This document shows positions 35,539 to 46,630 of a DNA stretch of 64,000 bases, one piece after another (the first letter of the stretch is position 1; the number at the start of each line of letters is the position of its first letter). The position numbers and the translations under genes were made by a program. The notes beneath the pieces are model-generated. The model was not told where the DNA came from, did not search any database, and worked only from the letters and a program-made list of their open reading frames with translations. This DNA comes from Phragmites australis (taxonomy: Eukaryota > Streptophyta > Magnoliopsida > Poales > Poaceae), in assembly GCF_958298935.1 (NCBI RefSeq), contig NC_084932.1, positions 5,373,501 through 5,437,500 of the forward strand, written 5' to 3'.

Positions 35539-35913
35539 TGTTAGGGCACAAAACGTGCCCCAGACAGAGTGCGGAGAGAACCCCACTCACTAGAGAGGGC
35601 TCAATCTTGGAGATGTGCTAGGAGCCACCAGGAGAAGAAGGGAGAGAGAGAATATGTGTGATCAATGGGGTGTGATCAATGGGAAACTTTTTTCCCCTTT
35701 CTTCGCCTGCTCCTTGGGAGCTCTATTTATAAGAAAATGGAGTAGGGGAAATTACCCTTCTGTTCCTGAGATGATGTTACAATTATATACATACAAGACT
35801 GTTGTTGACCCGTTGTTACTTAATTTCGCGCTATACTAAATTGGGAATTATAATCGCTATAGCATGCCGTAGTACGTCATAGGGTGTCCATAGGGTGGGA
35901 CATTTTCCCAACA
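35539..35913 (-). repeat. LTR (375 bp), minus strand
   Basis: Read on the minus strand it starts TGTTGGGAAAATG and ends CCCTAACA, with a TATA box (TTATAAATA) at 35724-35732 and a CT-rich leader behind it. It abuts family R copy 2 on its outer side. Confidence 0.75.
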
Positions 35914-36177
35914 ACCACCATGCTCGAAAGAAAGTAATACAAGGGTGTCCGTGGATATGGCAATCTTCCTCACCATGGATTAGCTGAGGGGTATTCGTGG
36001 ACACAAAAATTGCCTTAGTCCGGGAAAGGGTAGATTTTCTTAACTTTTTCTCATCATAGAGTAGTTAGTTCATTGCTTGATGCCCATGGACCCGACAATC
36101 TGCTTACTCTCTGACCTCCATCTCATCACATCAGTATGTCCTCAATGACAACATTATCATGAGCAATTACATCCTTA
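35914..36177. repeat. Family R copy 2, left part
   Basis: It aligns with 19150-19440 and, at its end, with 54450-54500. The left side is cut by the LTR. Confidence 0.65.
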
Positions 36178-37199
36178 GGCCATCTCCAACATCTACCTCA
36201 AAATTTCATACTCTATAACACTATTACAGTATCCACTATCACTATTACAATACTACTTTTTCAAACCATCTCCAACAGATACTCTATAAATTAACTCTAT
36301 TTTCTCTCTCCTATATATTTTCCTTTTAACCGATCCGTTGACTCCCACGTCAAAAGTCATCCTCTCCTGCAGGCCCCCTCCCTCCCCATCTTTGTTCACT
36401 CTGCCGCCCCCTCCCTCACTCCCCCTGCCGCCGGCAACCTCCCTCGCTCCCCTCCACGCCCCCTCCCTCGCTCCCCCTCCATTTGCGCCCCCTCCCTCGC
36501 TCCCCCTGCCTACCGCCCCCCCCCCCCCCGGCCGCCGCTCCTACCGACCTCTGCCTACCGCGCCCCCTCTCCCCGTGCTCCGCCACCGCTGGATCGGGGC
36601 AACCAGGCACAGAGAGAGGCCTCCAGCGGAGAGGGCTGCGCGACTGTGCTGCAGATGGAGAGGGAGGCGCGACTGTGCTACAGATGGTCTCGCCGTCGGT
36701 GCGGAGGCCAAGCTCGCGGGTGGCGACCATGGCCGGGATGCGAGCGGCGACCATGGATGGGATGCAGGCGGCGACCTTGGCCAGGATGCGGGCGGCGACC
36801 ATGACCCAGGTCGAACGCCGGCGGCCACTCAAAGGAGTCAGGATCCACCAGCCCCAGCTTCCCGATGGGGAACTCGGACAGCCTGAGCCCGAGTGCCACG
36901 GCGACGGCGTCGTCCAGCTGAAGAAGGTAGGCGAGGGAGTCCTCCTCTGCCGCGGGGACCACGAGCTCGGTTGTAACCTCGCTAGTGGCGTCCTGCGGGT
37001 GAAGTTGACAGTACAGTGTTGCGGCTCCTGCGTGGCTTCCGCAAAAAAGCCGGCCCTCTCTCCTCGCTTTGCCGTCGCCGTATTGCTGTAGCAGTGAATA
37101 CTGGCTCCATTGGAGATGATTTCTGGCGCTACAGTAATCCGCAAATCACTGTAGCACTGGATTTACTCGATTTGCAGATTCTGTTGGAGTTGACTTTAC
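36178..37199. mobile_element. PIF/Harbinger-like element, 1.0 kb, probably with captured host DNA
   Basis: It starts GGCCATCTCCAACA, ends TGTTGGAGTTGAC..., and is flanked by TTA on both sides (36175-36177, 37200-37202). The flanks are contiguous in family R copy 3 (54480-54530), which proves an insertion. The 5' subterminal part (ACTATTACAGTATCC) recurs at 53272. Between 36590 and 37040 the DNA is GC-rich and a minus-strand frame reads AEEDSLAYLLQLDDAVAVAL and LSEFPIGKLGLVDPDS before a proline/histidine repeat. This looks like a captured coding fragment of unknown family. No transposase is present. Confidence 0.65.
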
Positions 37200-37202
37200 T
37201 TA

Positions 37203-37400
37203 GATGATTCTTCGAGTCAAGTATTGGAGACTATATGGTCGTCAACGCCCGACGATGGTCTCATCATCCTTCCTACTTAATTTGTTCCTTCCGAATCGGT
37301 TTAGTAATATGGTGGCAATGGTAATCCTTGTCGAAAATATTAATTAATGACATTAATATACAATGCCATTTAAGTTTGATGGCATTCGATCACGGGATAC
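37203..37400. repeat. Family R copy 2, right part
   Basis: It aligns with 54510-54690 (GATGATTCTTC, TAATGGTAATC, AAGTTTGATGGCATTCGA). Confidence 0.7.
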
Positions 37401-39007
37401 GTACATTCTACCTGACCATCTAGCTTCCATAAATAAGTTTATACTCGTGCTACAGGTACGACGTATTGAAATTGTCCACGGCCAAAGTGGAAAGTAATAA
37501 ATTCCTACATAAACGCCCAGGTGGCTGTCCATCTCCCAAATAACGCGACAACGACAGGAGTGATCAGCCACAAAAAAAAAAAAAAAAGCAACACTCCCTC
37601 CTCCCAAAGCTCTCACATCTCTCTCCAACGGACGCACGCACGCGCACACCACCCCAGCAACACTGGCACAGCGCAGTAGGCGATCTGTGGAGAGGTGATG
37701 GTTGGGAGTTTCGAAAGGGGAGGGCGTAATTCTGCAGAAATTCTATTGCCAACCAGTTACTTTTGCTTCGTGAATGAGTCGGTTTCCTGATCTAAGGAAG
37801 TGTGGAAATCTGCCTCCTTTTATCGGTTATAACGATAACAATAGCCCGTGAAACAGCCAGCTATGATGAAACTATGCATGTTGGATGCTGCTGCAGTTAG
37901 GGACACTCTAGCTTCTAGCCACATGAATTAGGGTAATCGTTATAGGTTGCTGTGGAATTGTGGGGATTTCGCTCTGTCACAATGGTAGCATCTTGCTCCT
38001 TTAATTTGGTGAAATGGGGGAAAGACAGTATTTACTTGTGCAATAAGAGAAATGGATTTCGTTCTTGTGTGCATTTGCGTAGGAAAGGCAAGTGCCATTG
38101 CAGTTAACTTGTCTAAGAAGATATGTTACTAGTGGAATCCGCAGATTGGGTGATAAGTGGCAATTTGTTTAGTAATTTCTGGTAGTTATTGTTTGTTTTA
38201 CCATGATGATTCTAACACTGCACTTCAAAAGATTGTCTTGTGCAGTGTTAGGGCTTGCGCTTAAGGTTTTGGTTGTCTGCTTTGCTTGTTTTACCATGAA
38301 ATAATGAGCTTGATGGCTATAATGACATCACCTTGGATACCAGCTTCCATGGAGTCCTCCATGTGTGAAATTCCTCTTCAGGCCCATTACACAAAATTGT
38401 GGTTATTGTGTGTGTCCTCATGTTTCACGTGTTTGTACCTGCTACTTCCTCAGTTGATCTTTTCGTATAGGATCACTGCAGTCTTTCTCAGATGATGTGT
38501 TGCAATATCTCAACAACAGATTCTTTTTCTAGTTTAGTCTAAATGGTGATTGTCATATTTTGTGAAGCCTGATGATGATGTAAGAAAAAACTTTTTTTAT
38601 TTATGTATTATTACTCGGAACAGAATTCATGCATTTTAGGTGAGATTCATAACCTTGTAGAAGATTTAGAATGAAATTCTTTGCCCCAGAGACCAGAGAG
38701 CTAGTTCATTCTATCTTGATTTTTGTAATGTTTCCTTGCAATATGTTTAAGCTATGGGTACACTCTCTTGTTCTTTTGCAGTTAGAACTAGATCTTCTGA
38801 CTGTACTATGATGCATCTTTTAGTTTGTTGCTTTAGTGTTTTTAAGCTGGCATGAGTATATTATTATCTTGGTAATTGCACGATTAAGTGGCAACTTCTC
38901 TTTTCCTTTTGCTTCTTTCTTTTTTCCTTTTGATATCATGGTATGTTAATGCAGAAAAGGAATGACACCGGCTGGCACAATCATTTTATTATGCTAATTA
39001 CTTTCAG

Positions 39008-39440
39008 TTTTATCTTATAGGAGGATATATAAAACAATTCAAGGTGTAAAGTTGGTATCTATTTAATCATGGCAAATTCCAACTCTTCATAACCTCGCGA
39101 CTCTCGAGAACCTACTTCACCCTCACCATCGACATCTTCTATATCAAGGTATAACATATCTCAATTTTTTCCCTCTTGCTCATTTATTATGTTTACGAGT
39201 TAGTTCTAAACTGCTAATCCACAACAAAAAAGGAAATATATTGGTATATTCTGGAGTTGCTATTGCTTTGCAAAATTAGCTTAGCTGGCTGCTCTTGTTC
39301 CATTTCATCTCACAGCCTTTTTTGTGTTTGTTTGAAGACCTTTTTCCTTCTTTGCTTCATGCACTTGAAATCCTTCTTTGTTGAAGTTATAAGAAGCAGC
39401 AGCTAGCAAACGCTCATCCTATTTAATTTATTATTTGTTC
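39008..39440 (+). repeat. Segmental duplication in the CSI1 pseudogene, copy 1
   Basis: About 430 bp recurs at 39711-40136, including AGGAGGATATATAAAACAAT and CTCATTTATTATGTTTACGA. Copy 1 lies before the surviving CSI1 exon, copy 2 after it. Confidence 0.9.
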
Positions 39441-39710
39441 ACTGTTGTATAGGGGAAAAAGTGACCTTGCAGAAGTCGATGATCCTGAAAGTGCAATGTC
39501 CACTGTTGCTCGATTGTTGGAAGAGCTCCATGCTAGCATGATATCTCCATCAGAGAAGGAAGTGACAATCAGAAGGTTACTTGAACTGGCAAAAGCAAAA
39601 AAGGAGGCAAGGATTTTGATTGGTAGCCACTCTCAGGCAATGCCACTATTTATATCTACCCTTAGAATTGGGACATCTGCAGCAAAAATAAATGCTTTAG
39701 CACTACTTGG

Positions 39711-40136
39711 TTTATCTTGTAGGAGGATATATAAAACAATTCAAGGTGTATCAAGGCAAATTCCAACTCTTCAGAACCTCGAGACTCTCGAGAACCTACT
39801 TCACCCTCATCATCCACATCTTCTATCGAGGTATAACATATCTCAATTTTTTCCCTCTTGCTCATTTATTATGTTTACGAGTTAGTTCTAAACTGCTAAT
39901 CCACAACAAAAAAGGAAATATATTGGTATATTCTGGAGTTGCTCTTGCTTTGCAAAATTAGCTTATCTGGCTGCTCTCGTTTCATTTCATCTCACAGCCT
40001 TTTTTGTGTTTGTTTGAAGCCTTTTTGTTTCACCTTTTCCTTCTTTGTTTCATGCACTTTGAAATCCTTCTTTGTTGAAGTTATAAGAAGCAGCAGCTAG
40101 CAAACGCTCATCATATTTAATTTATTATTTGTTCAC
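39711..40136 (+). repeat. Segmental duplication in the CSI1 pseudogene, copy 2
   Basis: It begins exactly where the CSI1 coding similarity ends. Its first exon-like part (IPTLQNLETLENLLHPHHPHL) is not CSI1-like. Confidence 0.9.
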
Positions 40137-40766
40137 ATATGGTAACATTAGTCTTTCATGTTAAGATATTGAGTATGCAAAACCAATGGGCATTTTTGGA
40201 CTATGGGTGAATTTTTATTTTCTATTTTTGGACTATTGGTTATTCAAACATTTAATGGACGATTCTAGGAAGAGTTTAATATGATTTGCTATGCTGTTTC
40301 TGATTCTACACAAAGTCTGCTTACATATAAAATCATTATCCTAACCATGGAAACAGAAGCCCATTCATACACCCCACAGCAAAATTGTGTATACCTTGCA
40401 AGATGGAATTTTTTGGTTGATGTATTTCATTTTTATGCCAACTTTCCCAGTAAATCAAGGGAAATGGTAGACTCCAGACTGACACCCTTTTTCTTAATAT
40501 TATAGCTGTATTGCTTGGGTACCAGGTATAGAGGTGTACAAATATTATTGCACATATTAGTACCTACTGTTCAATTGGTGTCGAGAACAGACGATCAAGA
40601 ATACGAATCATGATGTCCCACTTACTGTAGCTGAATTATTCTACACTCCGGAGATCTGATACCTTATATCCATGTTTTTATTCTTTGTGCATTACTTGTC
40701 TTTTCCATATTTTACTGTTTCTTCTCCTATGCCTATTTCCAGGCCCTAATAGCTCCTGCATATTAC
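40137..40766. other. Intron-like DNA between CSI1 exon remnants
   Basis: AT-rich DNA without ORF support; it ends in a pyrimidine-rich stretch before the exon near 40767. Confidence 0.4.
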
Positions 40767-41387
40767 AGGAACAGTATGAAGACTCAGAAAATATGTGGAC
40801 TTGTGCCCTTCTGTTGGCCACTTTATTTCAGGATTCATTGGTTGTTCAATCTTCAGAAATAATGCGAACAATACCTTCTTTAGCTTCATTGCTAAAATCT
40901 GATGATATCATCGATAAGTACTTTGTTGTGCAATCACTGGCTAGCCTTGTTTCCACTGGAAGCAGAGGTATACAGCTTCCGGTGCAGTTGTGGGTGCTGT
41001 AGGCTTGATCGGACAGGTGGAATCTGATATGCCAAACCTTGTTACAATGGCGGAAGAATTCAAGTTGGCAGAGAATCCAAGTCAAATAATACTGAGAAGC
41101 CTTTTTGAGCTTGAAGATGTTTGCACTGGTGCTACTACTCGAAGGTCCATACCCTTGCTAGTGGACCTACTTGAACCAATGCCTGACAGACCAGGCTTTG
41201 CTCCTTCTAACTCAACGAGCAGAAGGTAGCGAGGCAAATAAAGTTGCTATGGCGGAGGCTGGAGCTTTAGATGCTTTGACTAAGTAATCCTGATCTTCTT
41301 TACCATGAATCATCCCTTAGCACTTCAAATCAACTGGTAGCTGTCTTGCGTTTGGGCTCGAAAAGTTCTAGGGGTTGTGGGCAACTC

Positions 41388-42985
41388 TCATTTGCTGCTA
41401 TCAGAAGGCAGAAGCAATGCTCCGTCCATGATAGCTGCTCCATTAAGCATTGTGGCCATGAGAATGGCATGCCCCTGTTCATGAGATAGGTATATAATAA
41501 GACAAATGCCAAATAAAATAAGTGTTCATATATCTGAAGCTGGCAAACATTACACAAATGTTCAATAAAGAAGGAACTTGTGAAAAAAGACCTCTTCGTT
41601 AGTTGTTACAGAATGGAAATCTTGGTTGACTGGCGACAAACCAGTTAGTGGGAACAATGATTATCAACTACAGATTACATCATGGCAGGTCTACACTCTA
41701 CAGCTTGGTGTCATCGTGACATGAACATCAATGAATGCAAAAGGAAACCAAATAGAATTGTATGCTGACATATAAAAATTCATGCATCAGATATAACATG
41801 CATCTATAACAAGCGATGAAAGAGAACTGATGCGAGAAAGGTTTCATCATACTGGGCAATCAACAAATGAGACGTGTCTCAGGAGCTTCATCCTGCAGTT
41901 TTCAAAACCTGGCACATCGCACAGAGGGCTGTCTTCTTTTCCACTTCCATAAGCCCTGTACATGATAATAACAGTGGTCAAGCAATTAGCAAGAAGACAA
42001 TGTATGCCTTCAGTCTAGGAGAATGTGGCAGCAAGAAATTAGCTGGCGTTCAGGACATATGCAAGCATTCAGCAGATACATGGTTTTTAGCAGATCACTA
42101 GATAGTCCTAAAATTACATGTGAAGCATTTGACAACAGAGAAAAAATGTAAGCAGATCACTTGATAGTCCTGAAAGCTAACACAGTCAAGTAGAGACGAA
42201 TCCAGACTCCAAAGTAACGAGAATATATATATAATGTCTGGAGTAACTGCCATCTCCCGCTTTAATGATCTGAATTTGAGTTTTCAGCATGCTCAGATTT
42301 CTCATGATATGGCTATATATTAGTATGAAAGTCAATCTCGAAAAAACAGGCCAAAACTACAAACCCAACAATGCGTAGCTCATTAATCAATAATGCTAAA
42401 GAGATTTTCTCTGTGCATTCACGCGGACACAGACAAGCCAGCGCCGAAGAACCGTACCTCAAATTGCGGCATCTCTCACCAATAGCAATAAAGAAATCCT
42501 TAGGGAACGAGCATTTGAGTAGCGAGAATTCGCACATGCTACCCTTCACGATGGCCGAAGCTGCGGAGTCGTCGACGAGGCTGCAGTTGACACTGAGGTT
42601 GCGGACCATGCCATTCCCGCTAGAATCCTGATTAGAATCGTGTTCATCGGGGTAAACGCCTACGGCGGCGAGCAACCAAACCCCACCGGTTAGGGAAGCA
42701 AACCGTCTGGTGGGGTGAGAAGAACGAGACGGAGGGAGCGGAAGGGAGGCTCACGGATTTGACGATGGTGGTGACGGCGGAGATGGCGATGTTGGCGGCG
42801 GTGTGGAGCGCGCGGCAGGACGCGGCGGTGGAGCAGGCGTCGTCGACGTCGACGCGACGGTCGTGAGCCGCGCGATGAACTCCATGAGACCCATCCGTCG
42901 CTGCGAGGAGGACCAGGTGACCGTGCGGTACGCGGCCGGCACGGCTCGTGTTCTTGGAGGCGTCATGGTCAGGCGATAGGTCCAA
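41388..42985 (-). pseudogene. Chimeric gene: unknown 5' exons fused in frame to eIF2-gamma exons
   Basis: Minus strand. An exon at about 42659-42453 encodes GVYPDEHDSNQDSSGNGMV, then FSLLKCSFPKDFFIAIGERC, and ends TTGAG|GTACGG. The next exon (41955-41853) encodes the eIF2-gamma zinc/GTPase part AYGSGKEDSPLCDVPGFENC, then KLLRHVSFVDCP. The one after it (41474 down) begins GHAILMATMLNGAAIMDGAL. Splice phases match, so the unknown exon joins eIF2-gamma in frame (…NLR-AYGSGK…). A 7-bp insertion after LLL shifts the frame to a TGA at 41388. The nucleotide-binding P-loop exon of eIF2-gamma is missing, and the family Asp of GHD is Ala. GC-rich sequence at 42985-42750 probably holds the first exon. 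This is a non-functional or altered product made from gene fragments. Confidence 0.65.
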
Positions 42986-43089
42986 CTCCGAGGAGGTCGA
43001 CCTACAGGGACTGGACCTCCGTTTCTACGTAGGTCTCCGTTTCGCGTTCGTACCCGATCGAGACCGACTCCACCCCGGCGACGTCTACT

Positions 43090-43096
43090 TATATAA
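43090..43096 (+). promoter_or_regulatory. TATA box of the small membrane-protein gene
   Basis: TATATAA lies about 90 bp upstream of the ATG at 43187, in a GC-rich region shared with the divergent minus-strand chimera. Confidence 0.55.
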
Positions 43097-43186
43097 CCCC
43101 GGCGACGTCTGCCAGTATCGTAGTCACCTGAACCAAATTAAGCGAGCACGCAGGAACGTCGCCGGGAGGAGAAGGAGATTGACGGC

Positions 43187-43754
43187 ATGGTCACGGTCGG
43201 CTCAGCCGCCGCCGGCCGGCGCAAGCGGCTGACGGCGTGGCGCGCGGTTGAGACCTGCATCATCTGGGTAATCTCTCCGCTCTCGCTCCCTGACTCCCTC
43301 TCCAAACGCCACGCCCGCATGTGCATGCACTGCTCGGTCAGATCGGGCTCGGAAGTCGCAACATGAGATCGAAATTTCTCGAGATTTACACGAGAATCTG
43401 ACCGATGGCCCTAACTTTTTCCTTCGAGCACATGCCCCCCATCGTTCCATGCATATATATACGTAGCGCGATATATTCTCGACGTGATTTTCGCAGGTCT
43501 GGTGGGCTTCCGCTACCGCTCTGGCCTACGTGCTGATCGTGTCGCAAACCGAGTCGCAGATACGGGAAGGCACAGCATGGCGTACCCTGCCTTTCTTCGT
43601 TCCTCTCTGCTTGCTTTTCCAAGTGGCGGTGACGCTTGTTTTCAGGAATCTTCGACTGCTTCAGGGAGGCACCATCAGCAGCTTTGAGAAGATGATGTTC
43701 AGGCCCTACGAAGCTCTTCTTAAAAAGTTCATTCTTCCGGAAAATACTGTCTAG
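43187..43754 (+). CDS. Small two-exon membrane protein, unknown function
   Basis: Exon 1 is 43187-43267 (MVTVGSAAAGRRKRLTAWRA, then VETCIIW, ending TGG|GTAATC). Exon 2 is 43497-43754 (acceptor TTTTCGCAG|, product VWWASATALAYVLIVSQTES, then a second hydrophobic run LPFFVPLCLLFQVAVTLVF, ending ILPENTV and a stop). The joined ORF of about 112 codons is open with no stop or shift, the only intact host-like gene in this mosaic. A basic N-terminus followed by two membrane spans predicts an integral membrane protein. I do not recognise the family. It could be a real gene or a recently copied fragment. Confidence 0.6.
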
Positions 43755-44420
43755 TTTTTTTTTATCATAACTAGTACGCGTTACACATATAAATGTTTCC
43801 TTTTTTATTATAGTGAGGACGTACTTCTGTAATAATTGTTGTTTGGAATTTGAATTCCCTCTCAACAAGCAAGTGCATGGCACATAAACATCGGTTTCAT
43901 CGCATCTAGAGAGCAGACTCGCTTTCCTTGCTGTGTGCGCTTTGGCACAGCTGATCGCCGTAACTGCATTTTGTTTTGGTGTTTTGATATCTTCACACGG
44001 GCGAAATCGACCCAAATTCGATACTTGAAAGAAGCCATTTATCCAGGAAAAACAGCTATATTTTGTTTTCAAATCTAGGCACTTAACTTTTCTTCATAAG
44101 TGGTGTCGGGTTATTGTACTCATTCTCATGGCGTAGTGAGCAAGAGATTACTCAATCAAATCTGAAAAATCAACAACAAATACAGCCACTGGTTGGCAAA
44201 TCTACCCATGCAATTGCACTATGGCCTATGAGTACTAGGTAAAGAGAATGTGGTGCTATATTATCAGACACGAAGCTGCTACCACGCGACAACAGCATAT
44301 GGACACATCAAGTAATGACTTTGCATGATATATAAGAACAAGTGATACTACCAGTAGTTCAAAGCTAGGGAGTCTATGTTATCACAAGATGCAAAGTGAA
44401 TGTACCGTACCTTAAACGTG
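43755..44420. other. AT-rich stretch between convergent genes
   Basis: The 228-codon minus-strand ORF at 43386-44072 partly mirrors exon 2 of the membrane-protein gene and shows no family motif. Nothing else is seen. Confidence 0.4.
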
Positions 44421-45016
44421 CTACGGGTGAGGTTCGGGTACAAAGTGAATCTTCCACAGGAATGTTATGATGATAGCACCGGTTAGGAAGAGAAAAATGT
44501 CGACAAGAATACAAACTTCCTGATGGCCTCCCGGAGCGAGGAGTCCAATTGCAAAATGAAAAATCCCTAGACAAAAAACAGTACCAATTGTGTCATTGCT
44601 GACTACATGGAGTGAAGAGACCAAAGCAAGATAGAAATTACCCAGCCAAAAAACAGTCATAACCAGTGTCATTGCAAACACTACAGAAGACCATGTCATT
44701 GGCTCAGAAGAGTGTGACAAAACAAAAGCAGCAGTACCAATGTATCCCATGAGGAGGAAGGTAAATAGCATCAGAGAGCCTGGTTTGTTTCACTTAATTT
44801 TTCCAGGTTTGATATTCCCATCATGGCTGGTAACATCAGAGAGACATCATTGAACAGGAGAGAACGGTAGGATTCCATGAGCTTTTCGTGCTGCACCTGA
44901 AATTGTATGAGTAATTAGCATATGTGGCAGACATCTTAAGTAGAGTGAGTGTAATTTTTGAACCGCATGTTCACCTCCAGCTTCTCTTGATGGTTAGATT
45001 TACGCTTCTTCGCCAT
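44421..45016 (-). pseudogene. Multi-pass membrane protein gene, frameshifted
   Basis: Minus strand. Exon 1 is 45016-44975 (MAKKRKSNHQEKLE, donor GAG|GTGAAC). Exon 2 starts at 44896 (VQHEKLMESYRSLLFNDVSL). After MLPAMM the frame shifts by one base and meets a stop (KIK-stop-NKPGSL), then runs open to 44421 with four hydrophobic segments (for example MLFTFLLMGYIGTAAFVL and VDIFLFLTGAIIITFLW) and ends VPEPHP. A charged N-terminus followed by four spans predicts an integral membrane protein. The family is not recognised. The frameshift could be a sequencing error. Confidence 0.5.
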
Positions 45017-45800
45017 CTTTTGAGAACAGAAAGAATCAGCTAAGGACTACATGAAGAAAAACGGATCGAGATCATTACAAATCCAACATGCAGAGATTCA
45101 ATTTCATGCACAAAAAAGAGCTGAACTGAATTAACCATCCACCAACTTGAAGCCATGTTGTCTATGACCATACAGTATCTATGAAATCTCATCATTTGTT
45201 TCTTGAGATGATGAAACCCACAATTTGCTCACTAAATATCCCTAACAATACCATAAGGTACAGTTTTTTTTTTTTTTTTAAAAGCAGGGCAGCCAAATGA
45301 TCCCACTTGCCCTTTGTGCTTCATTTCACCCAGAAACATGCAGCACCTTCTTGCCAATTGTACATACTCCAGAAGCCTATTTGGTCGACAGCTCAATATT
45401 CAGGCAATGCCTCTGCCTGCTAGCTTCAACCTGGTGGTTGAGCTCCTCTCTTCTATTCACTACTGAATTCAGAAAAGGGATGGGATTCTTTGATTGTACT
45501 CTACTGTTGGACAAATTGGCTCGAGCAGAATGCACAGATTGTTTCAATCGATCTGGACGCAACCTAGACGCAATTCTTAGCCACTTCAAGATGAAACGGT
45601 AATTTGGATGGAAGTCTGTGGTAGAATTCGCAAACCAGGAAAAAGTGCATTTGAGTGGTAATACTCAAAGATCGCCTATGCAGATCACCAGCTCTGAACT
45701 TTCTAGTGATGAATCTTCAGACCATGACAATATTAAGAGTCCAGAGATATTAAATTCGAGATACAATGCAATGGAAGCAGGTATTACCCCCTTTGGATGA

Positions 45801-46142
45801 TGTTATGGGCTGGTGGATTGGGGTTCGATCTCAGGAAGTGGGAGTGCTCGACAGGAGGACGAGGCTTATAACCTCGTCTCCCTAGCGCTGTGATGAGAGG
45901 AGAGGTGCAAAGCACCGTGATAGGGAGATAGGAGACTAACTTCTGCTTGCTTTATTCATGGGCATCGCCTCTCCAAATATAGAGCAGTCCAGATGCGACA
46001 AACTGATCCTAATAAACCAACTAAGCAATCTCTTAGCTAACAAATCCAAATCTTATCTAACTTAACTTGATTCTTAAGCAGATAGCAAACATCCTAACAA
46101 ACCACTTACCCGGCCTGTGCCGAACTGAGGCCACACATAACA
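45801..46142 (-). mobile_element. Solo LTR, 342 bp
   Basis: On the minus strand it starts TGTTATGTGTGG and ends CCCATAACA, with a TATA-like CTCTATATTTGG (about 45977-45988) and an AATAAA. It is flanked by an exact 5-bp duplication GATGA (45796-45800 and 46143-46147). No internal region is present, so the full element was lost by recombination between its LTRs. Confidence 0.92.
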
Positions 46143-46434
46143 GATGAAGGGATGGTAGAGAAGGCCAAGGAGTTAGAGAAGGCACAGATGCATAAATTGG
46201 ATGCACGTTTTGATCACAAAACAACACCTCTTTAGAAAGTCATGGACTGGAAAATAGCAAGCATTCAGAAACAGATGAAGGGTAAGGGGGTCTTGGTGGA
46301 GTCTGCGAGTGGGGCACCGACCCTGACTAAAGAACTGCATGATATGCAATAGAAGGAAAACCAAGTGAAGATCGCAACAAATTCTCCTCTATAGACTTAA
46401 GAGATCGAGGCCATCTACAGGGTGCAACCTACTT

Positions 46435-46630
46435 TTTTTGATAATGGAAGTACAACGTTCAGCCTCTGCACCAACAAGACATCAACCAACAAGACATCAA
46501 GACGTTCAGGATGTACACAACCATTTTTTTTAAAAAATAGGCACTCAAATTCGCGTCCAAGAGGACTCAAACTTTGGTGGTCTAAGCATACATTCGCACT
46601 CTCAACCAATTGAGCTAAGCTCAGTTCCTC
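46435..46630 (-). mobile_element. tRNA-derived SINE, 196 bp
   Basis: On the minus strand the head reads GAGGAACTGAGCTTAGCTCAATTGG (box A-like part TTAGCTCAATTGG, about 46605-46617), then GTTTGAGTCC (box B-like, 46563-46572), a tRNA-unrelated body, and a tail ...CCATTATC plus an A run. It is flanked by an exact 15-bp duplication GGGTGCAACCTACTT (46420-46434 and 46631-46645), the hallmark of LINE-driven insertion. Confidence 0.9.

Larger units (their letters stand above)
37560..41370 (+). pseudogene. CSI1: CSI1-like (cellulose synthase-interactive protein) pseudogene
   Basis: CSI1 is a large armadillo-repeat/C2 protein that links cellulose synthase complexes to cortical microtubules. The exon at about 39453-39710 encodes the N-terminal start (DDPESAMSTVARLLEELHAS, EKEVTIRRLLELAK, ILIGSHSQAMPLFIS). 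It breaks off where the family would continue after ALLxLC. The next recognisable exon (about 40767-41370) encodes a much later part (EQYEDSENMWTCALLLATLF, SLASLLKSDDIIDKYF, QVESDMPNLVTMAEEFKLAE, NPDLLYHES). Well over a thousand residues are therefore missing. Stops and frameshifts occur near 41000, 41220 and 41285. The 37560-37760 region looks like the promoter and non-coding first exon. No C2 domain remains. Confidence 0.85.

Noticed and set aside
34668..35590. Two long minus-strand ORFs after the LTR as gag
   Set aside because: No gag motif (major homology region or zinc knuckle) is seen, and overlapping frames are equally open.
36416..37144. 242-codon minus-strand ORF
   Set aside because: It is one of three overlapping open frames in GC-rich DNA and has proline/arginine/glycine low complexity; another frame (start 36962) looks more protein-like.
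43386..44072. 228-codon minus-strand ORF
   Set aside because: It overlaps the spliced plus-strand membrane-protein exon antisense and shows no domain.
37400..46000. Whole gene mosaic as one Helitron or Pack-MULE
   Set aside because: No matching TIRs, target duplication or CTRR-plus-hairpin end was found around it, so the carrier is unproven.
46435..46630. tRNA gene on the minus strand
   Set aside because: The box A/B-like head is imperfect and is followed by a SINE body, A tail and 15-bp target duplication.
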